Shown here in pieces: positions 42,531 through 53,310 of a stretch of 64,000 nucleotides of DNA. A program made the position numbers and the translations under genes. The stretch covers positions 315,794,803 through 315,858,802 of the forward strand of contig CM037876.1 of assembly GCA_021292165.1 (NCBI GenBank), written 5' to 3'. Position 1 is the stretch's first letter; each line of letters opens with the position of its first letter. The notes under the pieces were generated by a model. That model saw only the letters and a program-made list of their open reading frames with translations, was not told the origin of the DNA and made no database searches. Source of the DNA: Shinisaurus crocodilurus. Its lineage: Eukaryota; Chordata; Lepidosauria; Squamata; Shinisauridae.

Positions 42531-43701
42531 TTTTATGTTTTTAAAAATGAAAACAAGTTTATTTATTTACAATTAAGGGTAGGGAAATGGATAATGTTAA
42601 TAGATTCTGAACACTGAAAAAAAAACCCCTCTCTCTCAGGCTCCCCTCAGACTCCTCAACCTTCTCACAAAAGACCACTCTCTCCCCCTCACTCTTTCTC
42701 TCTCCTCCCTCTTCCCCCAGACTCCAGACTACTCCCTGAAAAGCCCCACCCACTGTTTATTTTATTTATTTATTTAATACATTTTTATACCGCCCAGTAG
42801 CCGAAGCTCTGTGGGCGGTTTACAACAGTTAAAACCATAGAATACAATATAAAATAAATATAAAACTTAAAACCACGGATTAAAAACAAACAGCAGAGCT
42901 ATCAGCAGAGTTAAAAACAGCTACAAGATTAAAATAATTAAGATGATTAAAATGATTAAAATGCCTGGGAGCATTTTATACAGCACAGGCTTCGCACACA
43001 CACCCTCTCACTCTCTTAGCCAATCGGCAGACATCTCAACATTCCACACTCCCCCCTCCCCTCACATACTTACTGCTATAGCGCTTTGCCCATGGGCAGG
43101 GGCATAAAAGGACAACTCCTTTCTAAGGATCGGTGGAAATGTCATTCAGTGTGTTCTTTGATAAGCATTCACCCAAAATTGTAAATTTCTTCATCAACGG
43201 GATGGAAAGAACTTGAGATTTTTTTTTTTTAAAAAAAACACAAATGGAGTGTGGGAGAAAGCGAAATTGACAGATTTGTCCACCAAGACAAAGGGCTGTG
43301 ACTGTGAGTACTTCACTCATAAACCTCTGAGCTTGAACCCCTGTGCATTCAACCATGCTAGTGCTGAATCAGGGTTGCCACCTCTTTTTTTCTGAGAGGC
43401 TCCTCCTCCTCTTAACAGCTACGTGGCAGGCAGGCGCAACAGGCTCTGGCCACTGGAATGCATAAGCTTCTGCAGGAGCAAGACCTTGATGTGGAGAGCC
43501 TTCCAGAGAAGGCAACCCATTCCCAGTGAGATGGGCCAGGCCAGAGTCTCATCTGGCAGCGGAGATATCGTGAATCCTGGGGGCTGAAGAACAGAGGCCC
43601 AAGTGTGGGTGTTGCTTCCACAGATGAATGGAAGCAACTGAGTTCATTAAAGGAGCCTGGGCAGACGATGTGATATTTTCCACTCCCCAAAGTCCAGTCC
43701 T
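42531..43701. other. Interval between the 66-bp repeats
   Basis: Contains a TTTATTTATT repeat with CCGCCCAGTAGCC (42758-42920), C-rich runs and otherwise plain sequence. No gene seen. Confidence 0.35.
42758..42920 (+). repeat. Dispersed repeat, TTTATTTATT...ATACCGCCC
   Basis: A TTTATTTATTTAATACA run followed by TTTTTATACCGCCCAGTAGC and GGGCGGTTTACAA, then AAAT-rich sequence. Shortened relatives are at 3222, 24735, 33280 and 48545. Confidence 0.6.
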
Positions 43702-43767
43702 CTCCAGAGTCCTGGGCTTTGTATAGCAACCCCATGCTTTGAACCCTCTTAAGGTGTTATAATTGCC
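43702..43767. repeat. 66-bp exact direct repeat, copy 2
   Basis: Partner of 42465-42530, same orientation, 1237 bp apart. It lies 26 bp left of the solo LTR that begins at 43794. Confidence 0.9.
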
Positions 43768-43793
43768 GCAGTGCCGTCTATGGGCCTGGTCAC

Positions 43794-44296
43794 TGTCAGG
43801 ATCCGTTCCTCCAGGGGAGCGCCACAGCTCCACCTGGTGGCAACGCTACCTCCTTGCAGGAGCGAGCCCAGGGGTTGTAGGCACTCACAGGGTGTAGCCT
43901 CCTGGTCCTGGCTGCTTTCAGGCCAGCTAATGGCCTGGCCTGGTGTTTGACCCGTGACCGCTCTCGACCTACGCTTCTGCCTCTGGCCCTTGCTCTGCCT
44001 GGTACGTGTTTGGACTCTGTTTGTGCTTTGGACTTGTCTCTCTGCCTCTGACCCCTGCCTGCACTCTGCTTGACCTGCCTTCTGCCTCTGGCCCCTGCTT
44101 GGACTCTGTTGCTCTACCCTGTGCTGGACCTTCTGCCTGTTGCCTGGACTTGCCTTCTGCCTCTGGCCCCTGTTTGGACCCTGTTGCCTGGAACCCGTGC
44201 TGACCATTGGGCCTACTGCCTCTCTCCGCCTCCATCTTCCCTGGCCCCGGCGTTCCAGCCCTGATTAGCCCTTGCCGCCCACGCCCCAGACCTTAC
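43794..44296. mobile_element. Solo LTR, 503 bp, TSD GTCAC
   Basis: Starts TGTCAGGATCC and ends CAGACCTTACA. GTCAC is duplicated exactly at 43789-43793 and 44297-44301. From about 43970 to 44200 it contains imperfect tandem units of roughly 45-60 bp built on CTTCTGCCTCTGGCCCCTG and TTGGACTCTGTTG. No TATA box is evident. A 5-bp TSD fits Ty3/Gypsy or ERV. Confidence 0.85.
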
Positions 44297-44301
44297 AGTC
44301 A

Positions 44302-44716
44302 CTTAACAGCAGGGAAGGGCAACCACTATAAAACAGAACTTTTGACAAGCATCAAGGGTACTCTAGAATCTGTCTGTGCTGACAGCTGCACCATTTTATA
44401 AATGAGGAATAAAGGCCAAGTGCCTCTCCACACTTATTTGTCAGCTAACCAGATTTGTTCCAGAACATGCACTCAACAGGGACGTGTAGCCTACAGGATG
44501 AGGGTGCCTCTTCGCCCTCCCTCACTTCCCCAAACATTATAAAAGGTCATAGGTCTCTCCTCCCCACCTTCTTCAATTAACAATGACCATTTTCTTGGCT
44601 CGAGTGTCCTCACCGCCGCATTTAAAGTATCCAATTCTGTACCAACTCTTTCAGGACTTCCTCTTTCCTGCAACGGTCGGTGTTTTCCTATGCTCACGGC
44701 ACAACTGTAACTTTTC
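44302..44716. other. No gene seen
   Basis: Plain sequence between the solo LTR and the 7SL copy. Confidence 0.3.
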
Positions 44717-44720
44717 AAAA

Positions 44721-45023
44721 GGAGCGGCGGGCTCCCATTCTCTTGCTCAGGCGAGGCTGCCGGGGCTACTCACAGGCGCGGCCCCACCACTGATCGGCAC
44801 GGGAGCTTTGGCCTGCTCTGTCTCCAGCCTGGGCCGGTTCACCCCTCCTTAGGCAACCTGGGGGGGGCCCAGTTCCCCGGGGACCCCCATATTGATGCTG
44901 ACCCCTAGCAAGGATGCCCACTCGGCACAGCCCACGGCAGCCTAGGACTCCCGAGCTCAAGGGATCCCCCAGCCTCAGCCGCCCGAGGAGCTGGGAGTAT
45001 AGGCAGGAGTCCCTGTGCCCGGC
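44721..45023 (-). ncRNA. 7SL (SRP) RNA homologue, full length
   Basis: On the minus strand the 303-nt segment starts GCCGGGCACAGGG and contains CTCGGGCGGCTGAGG (Alu domain), AGCATCAATATGG, the well-conserved CAGGTTGCCTAAGGAGGGG and TGAACCGGCCCAGG, and AGAGCAGG with CTCCCGTGCCGATCAG (helix 8 region). A TTTT terminator follows at 44717-44720. The length is close to the usual ~300 nt. SRP RNA scaffolds the signal recognition particle in the cytoplasm. Many positions differ from conserved vertebrate 7SL, and the helix 8 tetraloop region reads GGAGAC rather than GGAAAC, so a pseudogene is more likely than a working gene. There is no A-rich tail. A CCAAT box lies just upstream (complement at 45030-45036) and TGACGT at about 45115-45120. 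Confidence 0.85.
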
Positions 45024-45151
45024 TGTTTGATTGGTCGCTGCCGTGCCATCCAGTGTTAAAGTCAGGCTGGGCTAGAAAGGGATTTCGGTTTGGCCAAGAG
45101 GAGAACGGTGCTCTGACGTTTGTCCCAGTAGCATTACAGGGGAGGGTGGTC

Positions 45152-45525
45152 AATATAAGAGGTTTAAAGATGTTCATAAGGCTAATCTAAAAAAATGCAA
45201 TATAAACATCGAAAATTGGGAAGCTCTGGCCCATGAACGATCTAAATGGAGGTTGGCCTTTCACAAAGGCTCCATGGACTTTGAAGAAGCCCGAGTGCAA
45301 GGTGAAAGGGAGAAACGTGCTAAGCGAAAAGCACGTCAAACGAATCCTTTACAGGACCATCTTCTATCTGGTAACCTGTGTCCTCACTGTGGGAAGCTGT
45401 GTGGATCTAGAATTGGCCTCCACAGTCACTTACGGACCCATCGCTAGAGTCTACACAATCTTCTTTAGAATTTCCTCCTTTTATCCCGGAAGACAATCTT
45501 ACTCGGTCACGAGTGATCGACTGAT
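45152..45525 (+). mobile_element. C2H2-tailed LINE, 3' fragment
   Basis: Plus orientation. Begins AGGTTTAAAGATGTTCATAA and ends CTCGGTCACGAGTGATC. It matches 19926-20478 in reverse complement. Confidence 0.9.
45253..45447 (+). pseudogene. LINE ORF C-terminus with C2H2 finger
   Basis: An open 64-codon frame ends at the natural stop. A basic stretch (EREKRAKRKARQ, residues 18-29) precedes the finger CPHCGKLCGSRIGLHSHL, with C43, C46, H59 and H63 in C-x2-C-x12-H-x3-H spacing. This nucleic-acid-binding tail is characteristic of some endonuclease-type LINEs. It is truncated upstream and not a functional gene. Confidence 0.8.
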
Positions 45526-45817
45526 GACAGGGGAGGGAGGGAGAGATGATATTATTTTCCAGAATGAGTCCTGCAAATGCTCATGAGGCCAGGTAGTAAT
45601 TCTACGTCATAGAGGCTATGCGGAAGGTGGCTCTGGCTTTCAGGGATGGATGAGGGAAAGACACTTATACGTGCTCAGAGATCTGTGTGGACTTGACCCA
45701 CGCATGCAGGGATTAGAGCCCGCTTCCCGCCTCTCAGCCTTCCCTTCCTCCCAGCAGACATGGTTGCGCGGCCGAAATGGAATGACTCTGCCCAGGCTCT
45801 TCCAGAGCACCTTAGAG
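45526..45817. other. No gene seen
   Basis: Plain sequence. Confidence 0.3.
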
Positions 45818-45952
45818 CAGGGGTGGACAGAAGACGGATTTCCAGATGTTTTGGACTCCCGACTCCCAGAAGTCCCTGCCAGCATGGCCCTAGCCAGGGA
45901 TGCTGGGAATTGAAATCTAAAACATCTGGAGATCTACTTTTGCCCACCCGTG
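45818..45952. mobile_element. Palindromic hAT MITE, TSD CCTTAGAG
   Basis: Begins CAGGGGTGGACAG and ends TTGCCCACCCGTG. Diverged fold-back with CCAGATGTTTTGGACTCCCG. CCTTAGAG is exact at 45810-45817 and 45953-45960. Confidence 0.92.
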
Positions 45953-46053
45953 CCTTAGAGGAAGGGAAAGGGCGGAGGAGGATGGGAAAACCACTCTGCT
46001 GCAGGGAACAGGCACATCTGACCTGAGCCAAGGCAGCCTCTTACATCCTAGAG

Positions 46054-46188
46054 CAGGGCTCTCCAACCTTGGGTCCCCAGATGTCTTTGGCCTACAACTC
46101 CCAGCATGCCCCAGCCAGCTACGCTGGCTGGGGCATGCTGGGAGTTATAGGCCAAAAACATCTGAGGACCCAAGGTTGGAGAGCCCTG
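46054..46188. mobile_element. Palindromic hAT MITE (135 bp)
   Basis: Starts CAGGGCTCTCCAACCTTGGG and ends with its complement. Flanking TCCTAGAG and CTCTAGAG match at 6 of 8. Confidence 0.9.
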
Positions 46189-46196
46189 CTCTAGAG

Positions 46197-47052
46197 TCAG
46201 GACCACCCCGTGTCTGTTCCCTCTTAGCTGTCAAACTGTTAATTCCAGAAAATGACAACTCTGGCTTCCTTTAATTCAGGGTTGGGCAGACATCAGGCAC
46301 ACAGCGTCTACTGTTTTTTGCTGGAATGTCAAGGCCCGCCAACCAGAGCCAGATGCAAACTGGAAGCTCAGGGGGCAAAGCCGGTTACCTACTGCACCCC
46401 ATAAGCCGTTCACTTTGACAACCTGCGTACAGAGGACTAGTCTACTTCTACATTACTACAGATCAGGGATCCTAACATTATTTTCAGAACCAGAACTTAT
46501 CCTGCAGTCCTTTCACATACAAATCTACTCAGGCTCCCCCACCCAGCCAGGCCTCTTGGTTTCAGCAGCCCAGTTTACAAAAGGAGGAGCCTTTCGTTGC
46601 TGCTCTTGCTGAGCTGTTGCGAGCCTGAAGCACTTGCTGGTGGATAGGCCGGCTGCCTCAACTTGCACACACCAGGTGTCTGGGCGCCACCAGCAGCTTC
46701 TCAGCAGGATTCTGCCCCCGTTTCTCTCCAGCAGTAGCTTTTTTCAAGATTTTCCTCCGGGATCACTGTAAAGATAATGCGAAAGCAAAATTCTAATGCT
46801 CCTTTCCACTTTGTGAGCATGCAATAATCTAATTATTCCAGCTACGTAATCACATTACAGTTTCCAACGTACAAGTGGAATGTTCCAGAACAGCAGGGCC
46901 AAATCAACAGCCCCTCTGGGCTGGCCCAGTGCAATTATTGGCCATTCCGTGTTGATTCCTATTAGCTATTTAGAAACCAAGTCGAAACGCGGATGGGATG
47001 AATTACATCCAATGTGAGTCGATAAACATGTTTGAACAGGGGGCGCTCACAA
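46197..47052. other. Candidate conserved non-coding DNA at 46780-47020
   Basis: AT-rich with AATCTAATTATTCCAGC and TTAGCTATTTAGAAACC, no ORF. The part at 46440-46625 is a diverged copy of 15535-15690. Confidence 0.35.
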
Positions 47053-47388
47053 CAATAGGGGCACAGAGCCTCAGGCCCAGGCCCAATCTGCCCCATCAGG
47101 GTTCTCCAGATTGCCATGCCCCCTTTCCCCTGGCCACACCCCTTTTCTCACAACCAGTGATTGATGGTTTCTTGGCTTTTGTTGAAGTTTCTCCCCCATT
47201 CTAAATGGTTGAAACGCCTCTGCCAAGGTTTAGTTACAGGCAGCAGGAGCTTCAAGCTAAAATAGGCTGGTATTTTTGGCCCTGTCTCAATTTGTATTTG
47301 GCCCACCACCACTGGAATGCAGCCCTTGAAAGTTTCTCCAGAATGGAATTTGGCCCTCAGACTGAAAGAGGTTCTGCTGCACCCCTAA
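47053..47388. mobile_element. hAT-like MITE with GGGGTGCAG ends, copy 2
   Basis: Shares the interior of 14481-14827 (GGTTTCTTGGCTTTTGTTG, AGGCTGGTATTTTTGGC, GGAATTTGGCCCTCAG). Ends AGGGGCACAGAGCCTC and GAGGTTCTGCTGCACCCCT are degraded. Confidence 0.75.
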
Positions 47389-48668
47389 CTTACAAAACTG
47401 AAATGTTTGCATTTTGGGGACACACGTGCACAGTTGGGCACAATAGTCCTTGGAAACACCCTTCCTGCAGACTGGTAGACGAATGGAGGGCCAGTTTCCA
47501 ACACTGAACAAGCTTGGCATCCACTGGTGACTTGCATTTGTGAACAAGCCATCGCAGAGCAACCCTAAAGGTAATACCTCACATACAAATGCTTTCCAGA
47601 TGGAATCCGTTCACACATTCAGCTGCAAGTGATCAAGCATTGAGTAACCAAGCAGCATGTGTGCAAGTGTGAAAGAGCCGGAAGACTCTCGGGATCCCAG
47701 ATTTGCTCCAGATTCTGTTGAAGTTTGGAGACCACTCAGGGGCACCATTTAGCCAGAGTGAGGGGATAGTCCTCACCCCACTCCCATGTTTCAGACCACA
47801 TAAGATTATTCCTCAGGTGTGTTTATTTCTCTGGTTAGCATGAGATTTTTAAAAAGTAATTATCTGGACAGGTGACATTTTCCATTCCTGCTGCTTTGCT
47901 GGAGCTACAAGCTTTTAGGAGAGGTTGTTTGTTCTGCCGAGAAAGGAAGCATAAATAATCTCAGCCAGTTGACTAGGCAGTGGCAGCATCAGCCCTCAGC
48001 AGCTCTTTGAGCTGCAGAAACCACCAAAGTCACCCTTCGTAAGCCCTGGGAAGTGATGGCCTGCACAGAGACAGCTACAGCCTGCCAACACCTTTGCAGG
48101 CAAGCCGAGAGAAGAGGGGCTTGAGGAGAACATCTTGCCTCCGTAGCATCATCAAGCAGGGCTAGAACTGCCATCTGAACAGGGTGACCTGGGAACTATT
48201 AAAACATTCATTTGCTAAAAACTGTTTGTGATGGTGTCTCATTAGCTCAGCTCAAGGAAGAAGCAAAGTGACAAATGCATTTCGAAGGAGGGAACCAGGC
48301 CAGCCAGAAGCAATAGGGAAGGCCTCTGGCTGAATGCGCTTCCCCTACAACAGAGGACATTTCACGGATGCCAGAAATGGTGACTGAATTTGCTGGGCCA
48401 ATCAGAATGCATCAGGCCACCTCTTGCAAAGAGGATGGTGCAACGGTTATAGCTCTGCAAAGCCTCCTTCAGAGAGAAGCTTTTTGAGATTAAATGCACT
48501 GGAAATTTAGGGGTCTACCATGAATATACCAGGGGGAAGGAGGATATGTGTTTATTTACATATTTGTATTCCACCATTTGTATCCCACAAACATCAATTG
48601 AAACAAAATACAATCAAGAAAGCACTTAAACAAAGCATCGAACAGAAATTAGCAGCTAGATGTTAAAA
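47389..48668. other. No gene seen
   Basis: Repeat-poor. A TTTATTTACATATTTGTATTCCACC tail-like repeat lies at about 48545-48605. Confidence 0.3.
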
Positions 48669-48806
48669 CAGCCTTCCCCAATGTGGTGCCTCCTCCAGAT
48701 GTTTCGGACTACAGCTCCCATCAGTCCCAGCCAGTATGGCCAATGGTCAGGAATCGTCGTAGTCCAGAAGGGCAACATCTGGAGGAAAACAGGTTGGGGA
48801 AGGCAG
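48669..48806. mobile_element. Palindromic hAT MITE, TSD TGTTAAAA
   Basis: Begins CAGCCTTCCCCAA and ends TTGGGGAAGGCAG, with fold-back core GGACTACAGCTCCCATCAG. TGTTAAAA is exact at 48661-48668 and 48807-48814. Confidence 0.93.
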
Positions 48807-48814
48807 TGTTAAAA

Positions 48815-49982
48815 TCAAAGAAGGGGGAGGAAACAAAACCAAATGCACAGGCAAACTGAAAGCACCAATAAAGTGGGGCCAATCAGGCCTCCTGGGACAG
48901 AGAGCACGCCAACCTGGGTGTCATATGTCCTGGTTAGGATTGGGCCCCAGGGGAAGTGGCCCTTCAAGTAGACTTGGGTGGAAGGAAGCCATGTATGGCA
49001 AGGCAAGGGTCACATTTGGTGAGCACTGTAGGGCTGGGTGAATGAACGACCTCCAAGATCGCTCAGGTTCTCTAAGCATCACCTCACCGCTTGTCTCGTG
49101 CCTAGTTCCTGTTCATGTTTGTGATCTCTGCTTGCTCTGCACAGACAGGAAAATTACACAAATCGAGCAGTGCTCAAACATCAAATATGCACAACCTTCC
49201 TCCATAGACAAATGTGGGCTGATTCAGCCTACAGGGGGAAATTGCATAAAAGCAAACTGGGAAAGTTGGGCAAATCGAACATCCGGCAATTTGTTAATAT
49301 TTTCGGTGGACACCTGCTTGCGATCACTACAGCAATTGGGGCTTTGAACAGAGCAGGTCCATGTGTTTTGCAAGCAGAAACACAATTCTCATACGTCTCT
49401 AGCAGTGATGGTTGGGTAAACAAAGCATAGCAAGACAGAGAGTGATAGCACCTTGGACAGCGCTCCACAGAAGCTGCTAGTGGGGGTGGGGGTGGGGGTA
49501 GCTCCTCATGAATGGAGCTGTTGTTCCAGCAAGGGACTACCAGTAATGGAGGGCCTTTAGTAGGCTTGTCAGCTCAGCTCCCTCAGAAACTCCACCTCTC
49601 ACGGGTTTTTCACTGCAGCCTTAAAGGGTCCAGGCTCATTTATGTATCCTTAAGCTCTTGCATGGCTGAGGGACCTGAGAGGCTTTGAGAGAGCCATTCT
49701 TGGAGGCTGAAGTTGATGGGAGTCCTTGGGTCCAGGGTATGCATCAGGGGTTCCCAAGGTCCTCCTTGGAGTGAGGTTACCAGTATCTCATTGGGCTCAG
49801 ATTTTTCTTTGGGTGACACTGAGTCTCCAGACCAGGACCAGGACACCATACTGAAAAGGCTTTATCCCACATTCCAACCAACCAGAGCATAGACCGCAAC
49901 GGGTCATGAAACAGGGCTTCCAAATCTCCTTCACTGGACATTCCACCATCATTGGTCTTTCCCCTCACCTGCCACCTGATCC
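48815..49982. other. No gene seen
   Basis: Repeat-poor sequence with a short (GGGGGT)-like run near 49483-49500. Confidence 0.3.
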
Positions 49983-50083
49983 ATCTAATCCAGTGTCCTC
50001 CAACCTTGGGTCCCCAGATGTTTTTGGCCTACGACTCCCAGCATGCCCCAGCCAGCTATGCTGGCTGGGGCATTTATTTATTT

Positions 50084-50850
50084 TGTGAAGGATCAGTAGC
50101 AGGATCCTTTGCGTGAGTTCGGCGCCTAACGGGTTAACCGGCACTGAGTTACAGCCCGTACGAGCGCTGGCGACCACCTGAGAGGCTTTCGCGCACAAGA
50201 GGAAACCGAAGCCCTTTAAATGAACAAATAAGGCTTTTATTTGTTTACACAAAACACAGAGCGGAACTAACAGCTCTCCAGGAATACTACAATGTCAACA
50301 CAACCTTAGTTGACCCCTGCGTTACTCAATGAACAGGCTCCTAGGCTAGCGGATTGAATCTGGTCAATTACCTCAGATCAGAGACTCTACGCTTAGTCAG
50401 TTTCAGCCTGGCTCCGGGTCGGCCGATCCGGGGATGAGACTGGCTTACTCGGGCTGCCGCTTGAAGGACGAATCTGGCCCCGACGTACCCTGGTTCCCAA
50501 CAAGCCTCTACCGGAAGGGAGAGGGGTTTTCTACCCCTGAGTTCCCACTCTCCCCACCCTCCAGGTCAGGTGGGGCTTATGCCTGCCCCTTCGTGTCAGG
50601 CGGGCTTATTCCTGCCCGGGGAGAAGGTGACGTACTGGTACTTCACAGCTCTTTGAGACTGCCCTGATAGTTTGATGGTCCTTGATGGTCCTTCCTGGGT
50701 TTTTGTGGATCTCCACCGAGACTCTTCCTTGTTGGGGATGACGACCTGTCTGGCTGCTTCTCCTGTGACTTCATCCCTCCTCCCTCACCCCCTCCCTTAG
50801 GGGAAAACTGTGTGTGTGTGTGTGCAGACTTGTGTTGGGCTTTCTCCACA
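50084..50850 (-). mobile_element. Solo LTR of the Gmr1-like family, TSD TATTT
   Basis: Same ends as the LTRs of the element at 3284-8002 (TGTGAAGG ... TTTCTCCACA) and similar throughout, but clearly more diverged, 767 bp. TATTT is exact at 50079-50083 and 50851-50855. It is inserted in a TTTATT repeat. Confidence 0.94.
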
Positions 50851-50905
50851 TATTTATTATTACATTTATGAATTGCCCATCTGGCCGGCCACCCTGGGCA
50901 ATGTC
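50851..50905 (+). repeat. TTTATT repeat fragment
   Basis: GAATTGCCCATCTGGCCGGC and the CCCTGGGCAATGT end, continuing from 50073-50083 across the solo LTR. Same family as 22128. Confidence 0.65.
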
Positions 50906-51016
50906 ATAATCATCAGGCGATCACTCGTGACCGAGTAAGATTGTCTTCCAGGGTAAAAAATTTACAAAAGAAAAATTTTAAAAGGAGGAAATTCTAAAGA
51001 AAATTGTGTAGACTCT
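50906..51016 (-). mobile_element. C2H2-tailed LINE, 3'-terminal fragment
   Basis: ATCATCAGGCGATCACTCGT through GTGTAGACTCTA, the last 110 bp of the LINE family, truncated at the MITE boundary. Confidence 0.88.
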
Positions 51017-51081
51017 AGCATGCTGGGAGTTGTAGGCCAAAAACATCTGGGGGCCCAAGGTTGGAGAACACTGATCTAATC

Positions 51082-51536
51082 TGCAGATTTTGACCTTGCA
51101 GATTCTTCACAGCTTGAGGCCAGGCTACCCATAGGACCGCCTACCCAGACCTTGAGATCTTCCCCAGAGGCCCCACTTTGGGTGCCCCACCCAGCAGATG
51201 TGCAGCGGGTTGTTCCTGGGGACAGGGCCACTTCAGCAGTGGCACCTTGGCTATGGAATGCCCTCCCAGGGAGGCCTGCTGGGGACCTACTCTGCTGACA
51301 TTTCAGCACCAGCCAAAGTGCTTTCTATTTTCCCAGGCCTTTCAAAAACTGTTTTAGCCTCATAAATCTGCATTAATCTACTTTTTATGTTGTGTTGTTT
51401 GACTTTTATGCTGCACCATGTTTCATTGTTCTTATTGTTCGAGTTGTTGCATTTGAACATCTTTTTTTTAAATGTTGCAACAAGCCACTCAGAGATAGTT
51501 CCATAACAGGGCAGCTGCAGATACATAAATAAATAG
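51082..51536. other. No gene seen
   Basis: Plain sequence with an AATAAATA tail-like piece near 51525. Confidence 0.3.
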
Positions 51537-51539
51537 CTA

Positions 51540-51616
51540 GAGGTGCCTGGGATTGAATCTTGGACCTTCTGCATTTGCAACACATTTTCTCTGCCACCAG
51601 GTTACAGACCCTCCCG
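51540..51616 (-). mobile_element. tRNA-derived SINE, head fragment
   Basis: GCCTGGGATTGAATCTTGGA and CTTCTGCATTTGCAACACA correspond to the B-box and anticodon-arm complements of the SINE head. Confidence 0.6.
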
Positions 51617-53296
51617 TTAGTATCCAAGAGAGGGCCTTTGGATCTTGCTGAATCGCGCTTGCTCCATCCTGCCTGAAATGACACCACTGACTTTATCCAG
51701 CAATAATACTCTGACATAGACTCAGACAATGCAAAGAGCAAAGCACTTCTTAATGAGTATGTGTGAGCACGATACACACCAGATACACAGAAACGAAGCA
51801 AAGATTTATCTAGTCACAACAACAGCACATGCAATGCAAACCTTACAGACACCCCAATTCCTTCCAGCAACCTAGAATATATTACAATCATTTCCTTCAT
51901 TATTTGAGCATTTGCTGGCAGTGTTCTGTGCTGGAGGGTGTGTGTGTGTGCCTGGTACAAACGGTGAAATATGTGCAAAACAGCAAAAATAGATATACGG
52001 TAAGTAAAATCCATCAAAACTACAGTCAGAACAGCCGGTGGGGAGAAAATACCAAAAACCAAATTAAAACCAAATGCAGCAAATTTTAATCAGAGAGGCT
52101 TAAGGTTAAGGGCACACTCCATCTCAAGCGTGTCAGGGTCTGAAAAAGGAGAAGGGCAGCTTTCCTCCAGCCCGAGGGTGCTTTCCTTTCCTTATTTAAT
52201 GGCATGCTATGGAACACTTTACTCACTAGGGGGTGAAGGTCCCTAAACGGAGGTGTTGGTTAGATATAGATTTATTTATTCACCCGCTTAATTAAGTGAT
52301 TAATCTGGTAAAAGTAAAAAGATCAATCAACTAAAAATATTTTTATCATTGGATGCCACTAAAATGTTCCTCAGTGTCCACGCTCCCATTCTCATCTTTG
52401 CTGCTCTCGTACAGCTGATGGATGCATTCACAAGCGTCTGTGTCTCAGGACATCATCACCACTTCAGAGGGCCTGTGGGGTGTGTGTGTCATCCTCTTCC
52501 CTGACGAGCTAGCTTTATATTGGCAGGGAGAATCTGAGGTGGGGGCTCTTTCAGTGCTGAGACCAGCACACACAGCTTCCTGCAGAGCTGGTGCAATCCC
52601 TTCTTGGTGCTGAGGGCGGTGCAGAATTTTGCATTGCCCCACACAGAAGACATCTCTCAAGTAGTGCTGTGCCTCCTCCTTACTCTGTACCTCTGTACTT
52701 ACAGCGTATGGGGAAGCGGGGATCAGTGGTGCACCGGGCCTGACTCCCTGCTCCGACGAAGCCAGAATGATTCAGCCATATTGGTCACATCCAATATCGC
52801 TGAATTGTTCAAGGCACATGGACACACATCCCAGCTCACAGTTGGGGAATCCAGATGTTAATCTGAGCTGAGGAGCAGCAGCTCAATCTGGCCAGTTGTC
52901 CTAACAGTCTGGACAGCTATAAACCCTCCCAAAGGAAGTGGAAATTGTTGAGATTCAATGCCAGGAAGCAATCCATACTCTTTCAGAGCAAGGACAGTGT
53001 TCAGCCCTGTTTTCTTTCTCTTTTGCACTCTCCGGATCGACATCCCCATATTTTCCTTGTGCTAAGCTGACAGAAGCAGTATTTTAGTTTCCAAACAGAG
53101 ACAAAAGACGTGAGCATCAACATTTCTGTCCAATGAGCAGTTCCAAGTTGCTGCTATAATACAAAGGCATCTAAGCACAGCAGGGAGTTGTTGTATTCAG
53201 TTAAGGGGCATTTTGCCACCTCTGGTCAACAGAATGAGAGCTAAACACATCCCTCCCTTTTTTTACGGATCTGTAGCCCTGCCCTGAGGAGGATAA
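51617..53296. other. No gene seen; AT-rich part may be conserved
   Basis: Mostly repeat-poor. The part at about 52255-52360 (TTAATTAAGTGATTAATCTG) is AT-rich with homeodomain-like sites. The open frames are short. Confidence 0.3.
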
Positions 53297-53310
53297 CAAT
53301 GACAAAGTCA

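Larger units (their letters stand above)
49991..51073. mobile_element. Palindromic hAT MITE interrupted at its apex, TSD ATCTAATC
   Basis: The left arm is 49991-50072 and the right arm about 51017-51073. Outside, ATCTAATC is exact at 49983-49990 and 51074-51081. The 944-bp insert splits the MITE at GGGGCA/GCATGC and holds a TTTATT repeat, a solo LTR inside that repeat, and a LINE 3' fragment. Confidence 0.93.

Noticed and set aside
44940..45023. Alu-like sequence (contamination by primate DNA)
   Set aside because: The similarity continues through the S domain of 7SL over 303 nt, so it is a 7SL homologue and not Alu.
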